64,000 nt of DNA from positions 1,731,553 through 1,795,552 of the forward strand of contig CP058708.1 in the NCBI GenBank assembly GCA_013414765.1, in the 5' to 3' direction. Below the pieces are notes generated by a model. That model made no database searches. It worked only from the letters and a program-made list of their open reading frames with translations, and was not told the DNA's origin. This document shows positions 62,827-64,000 of the stretch, in pieces (the stretch's first letter is position 1; every line of letters begins with the position of its first letter). A program made the position numbers and the translations under genes. The DNA is from Candidatus Accumulibacter cognatus. GTDB lineage: Bacteria > Pseudomonadota > Gammaproteobacteria > Burkholderiales > Rhodocyclaceae.

Positions 62827-64000
62827 GGTCGTCGGTGCAGTGGCAGCAGCACGCGCACACGGCAGCCGCGCGTCGCCGTCGGCTCGATTTCGAGGAAGCC
62901 GCCATGCTCGGCAGCGATCTGCTGTGCCGCCGACAGGCCGGTGCCGAGATGGCCGCCGCCGCGCTTGGTGGTATGGAACGGCTCGAACACTTTCAGGAGC
63001 TGGGCACTGGCGATTCCTGGTCCGCTATCGGCAACATCCACTTCGATGCCGCCGAGACGCGCCTTGCTGGCCACCGTCAATTCGCGCTCACGGCAGCCAC
63101 GCGTGTTCATCGCTTCGATGGCATTGTCGATCAGTGCCTTGAACAGCAGGCGAAGTTTGTTCGGCGCCCCCTGCAGCGCCGGCAGCATCGCCTGCGGTTG
63201 CCAGATGACCGTGATGCCGGCGGCGAGCAGGCGGCCGGTGGACAGGTCGAGCACATCGCGCAGCAATTCGTTGAGGTTGACCGGACCGATCGCCTCGCGG
63301 GTTTCGCCGGGAATCATCGAGCGCAGATCGGCGAGCGCCTGCTGGCCGGCGCTGATGGCTTCGGCGAGGGCGACCGACATCGGGTCCGTCTCACCCTGGC
63401 GCCGCGCCAGCATGCCCACCACCGAGGCCATCATGTTGAGCGGTCCCTCGAGGCGGAAGGTGGCTGCCGCGAGGCTCTCGCGCAAGCCGGAGACGCGGTC
63501 CTCGTCGGCCATCAGCACCTGCAGCGCGGCTACGCGGACCTTTTCCTGCTGTGTGCGCAGGCTGGTGATCTCCTTGGCCACCAGCAGCAGGTAATCGTGC
63601 CCCTGGCCGGCGAGGAAGGCGTCGGTGGAGGTGTCGTCCTCGCGCACGCGGCTTCCCGAGCATGAAAACCAGCGTGGTGAGCGGCCACCGGGAGGGTCGA
63701 GCCGCACTTCGCGATCGAGAAACAGATAGCCCGAGGTGCGCCGACTCCGTCCGGAGTCGACCTCGAGGCTGGCACGCACCGCCGACATGAGCATCGGCGC
63801 CGGTTCGGCCATTCCCAGGTCGGCCTGCAGCTTTTTGTACTCATGGTTGTCGAGCACGACCCTGTCGTCGACGTCGAGCAGGGCGATGACCATCGGCGCG
63901 GCATCGACCACCGACTCGATCAGCGCTTTCTGATTCCGCACCTGCGATTCCAGGCGGTGGAGTTCGGTGATGTCGCGATGCATGCCGAGATAGTTGAGGA
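62823..64000 (-). CDS. nifL: NifL, C-terminal part (runs off the window)
   Basis: About 392 residues are visible: the end of a PAS domain (NYLGMHRDITELHRLE), a Q-linker/second PAS (IESVVDAAPMVIALLDVDDRVVLDN) and a GHKL ATPase-like domain with N box LLFKALIDNAIEAMN, G1 DVADSGPGI and G2 GGGHLGTGLS. The H-box region reads TFRLEGPLNMM, with Phe where kinases have the phosphorylated His, in keeping with NifL acting as a non-kinase antagonist of NifA. The 5' part (heme/FAD PAS1) is outside. Translationally coupled to nifA. Confidence 0.93.
   Translation of the reverse strand, partial: LNYLGMHRDITELHRLESQVRNQKALIESVVDAAPMVIALLDVDDRVVLDNHEYKKLQADLGMAEPAPMLMSAVRASLEVDSGRSRRTSGYLFLDREVRLDPPGGRSPRWFSCSGSRVREDDTSTDAFLAGQGHDYLLLVAKEITSLRTQQEKVRVAALQVLMADEDRVSGLRESLAAATFRLEGPLNMMASVVGMLARRQGETDPMSVALAEAISAGQQALADLRSMIPGETREAIGPVNLNELLRDVLDLSTGRLLAAGITVIWQPQAMLPALQGAPNKLRLLFKALIDNAIEAMNTRGCRERELTVASKARLGGIEVDVADSGPGIASAQLLKVFEPFHTTKRGGGHLGTGLSAAQQIAAEHGGFLEIEPTATRGCRVRVLLPLHRRP

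Overview
The window is a nitrogen-fixation (nif) region from a high-GC betaproteobacterial diazotroph. The gene order and the NifL-NifA, NifO, FeSII-like and DraT/DraG set would fit a Rhodocyclales-type organism (Accumulibacter/Dechloromonas relatives), but that placement is inference. It starts in ordinary chromosome: the gyrB 3' end, pyrF, a small WaaP-kinase-like gene and aroE.

Nif block 1 (3.7-11.1 kb) is a minus-strand operon, nifH-nifD-nifK-nifT-ferredoxin-nafY-orf324. It has a -24/-12 (sigma54) promoter before nifH and a NifA-type TGT-N10-ACA site inside the divergent draT. Next come a PNPOx/GAF gene pair, a complete IS66-type insertion with an 8-bp target duplication, and a small operon for cytochrome c plus a thiamine-dependent E1 alpha/beta dehydrogenase.

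From about 18.5 to 41.3 kb the nif island is interrupted by a chromosomal integron. It has a truncated, divergent integron integrase (only its N-terminal arm-binding part), an attI-like junction, and an array of about 14-15 cassettes separated by attC sites (core sites GCCCAAC/GCCTAAC ... GTTGGGC/GTTAGGC). Cassette products include a ThyX / radical SAM / WD40-glutaredoxin three-gene operon, HicAB toxin-antitoxin, an AlaX-like tRNA-editing protein, a flavodiiron-like MBL protein, a lipocalin-like protein, a nitrilase, a GNAT, a DUF4087 protein and several small membrane proteins of unknown role. Mobile elements have landed in it: two IS66 elements that split cassette genes (both repairable on paper because the 8-bp duplications are perfect), an IS91-like element with a tyrosine-recombinase remnant in an attC, two degenerate IS5-like elements in another attC, and the 3' end of a group II intron.

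Nif block 2 (41.7-47.9 kb) begins with a SIR2-like gene preceded by its own NifA site and sigma54-like promoter, then a minus-strand operon nifB-fdxN-nifO-flavodiiron protein-[2Fe-2S] ferredoxin-FeSII-like ferredoxin-draG from a near-perfect sigma54 promoter. draG is therefore about 32 kb from draT. This operon combines FeMo-co synthesis (NifB), oxygen defence (flavodiiron protein, FeSII-like) and removal of the DraT modification (DraG).

The last part holds an IS1380 remnant, a secreted rhodanese, an OafA-type acyltransferase, a CopD-like membrane protein, a very large TIR-CHAT-STAND-TPR protein (a likely immunity/cell-suicide protein), vapBC, an AraC-type regulator, a DUF1254 lipoprotein, a ParE-type toxin remnant, nifA and the 3' part of nifL, which runs off the window. 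No tRNA, rRNA or CRISPR array was recognised.
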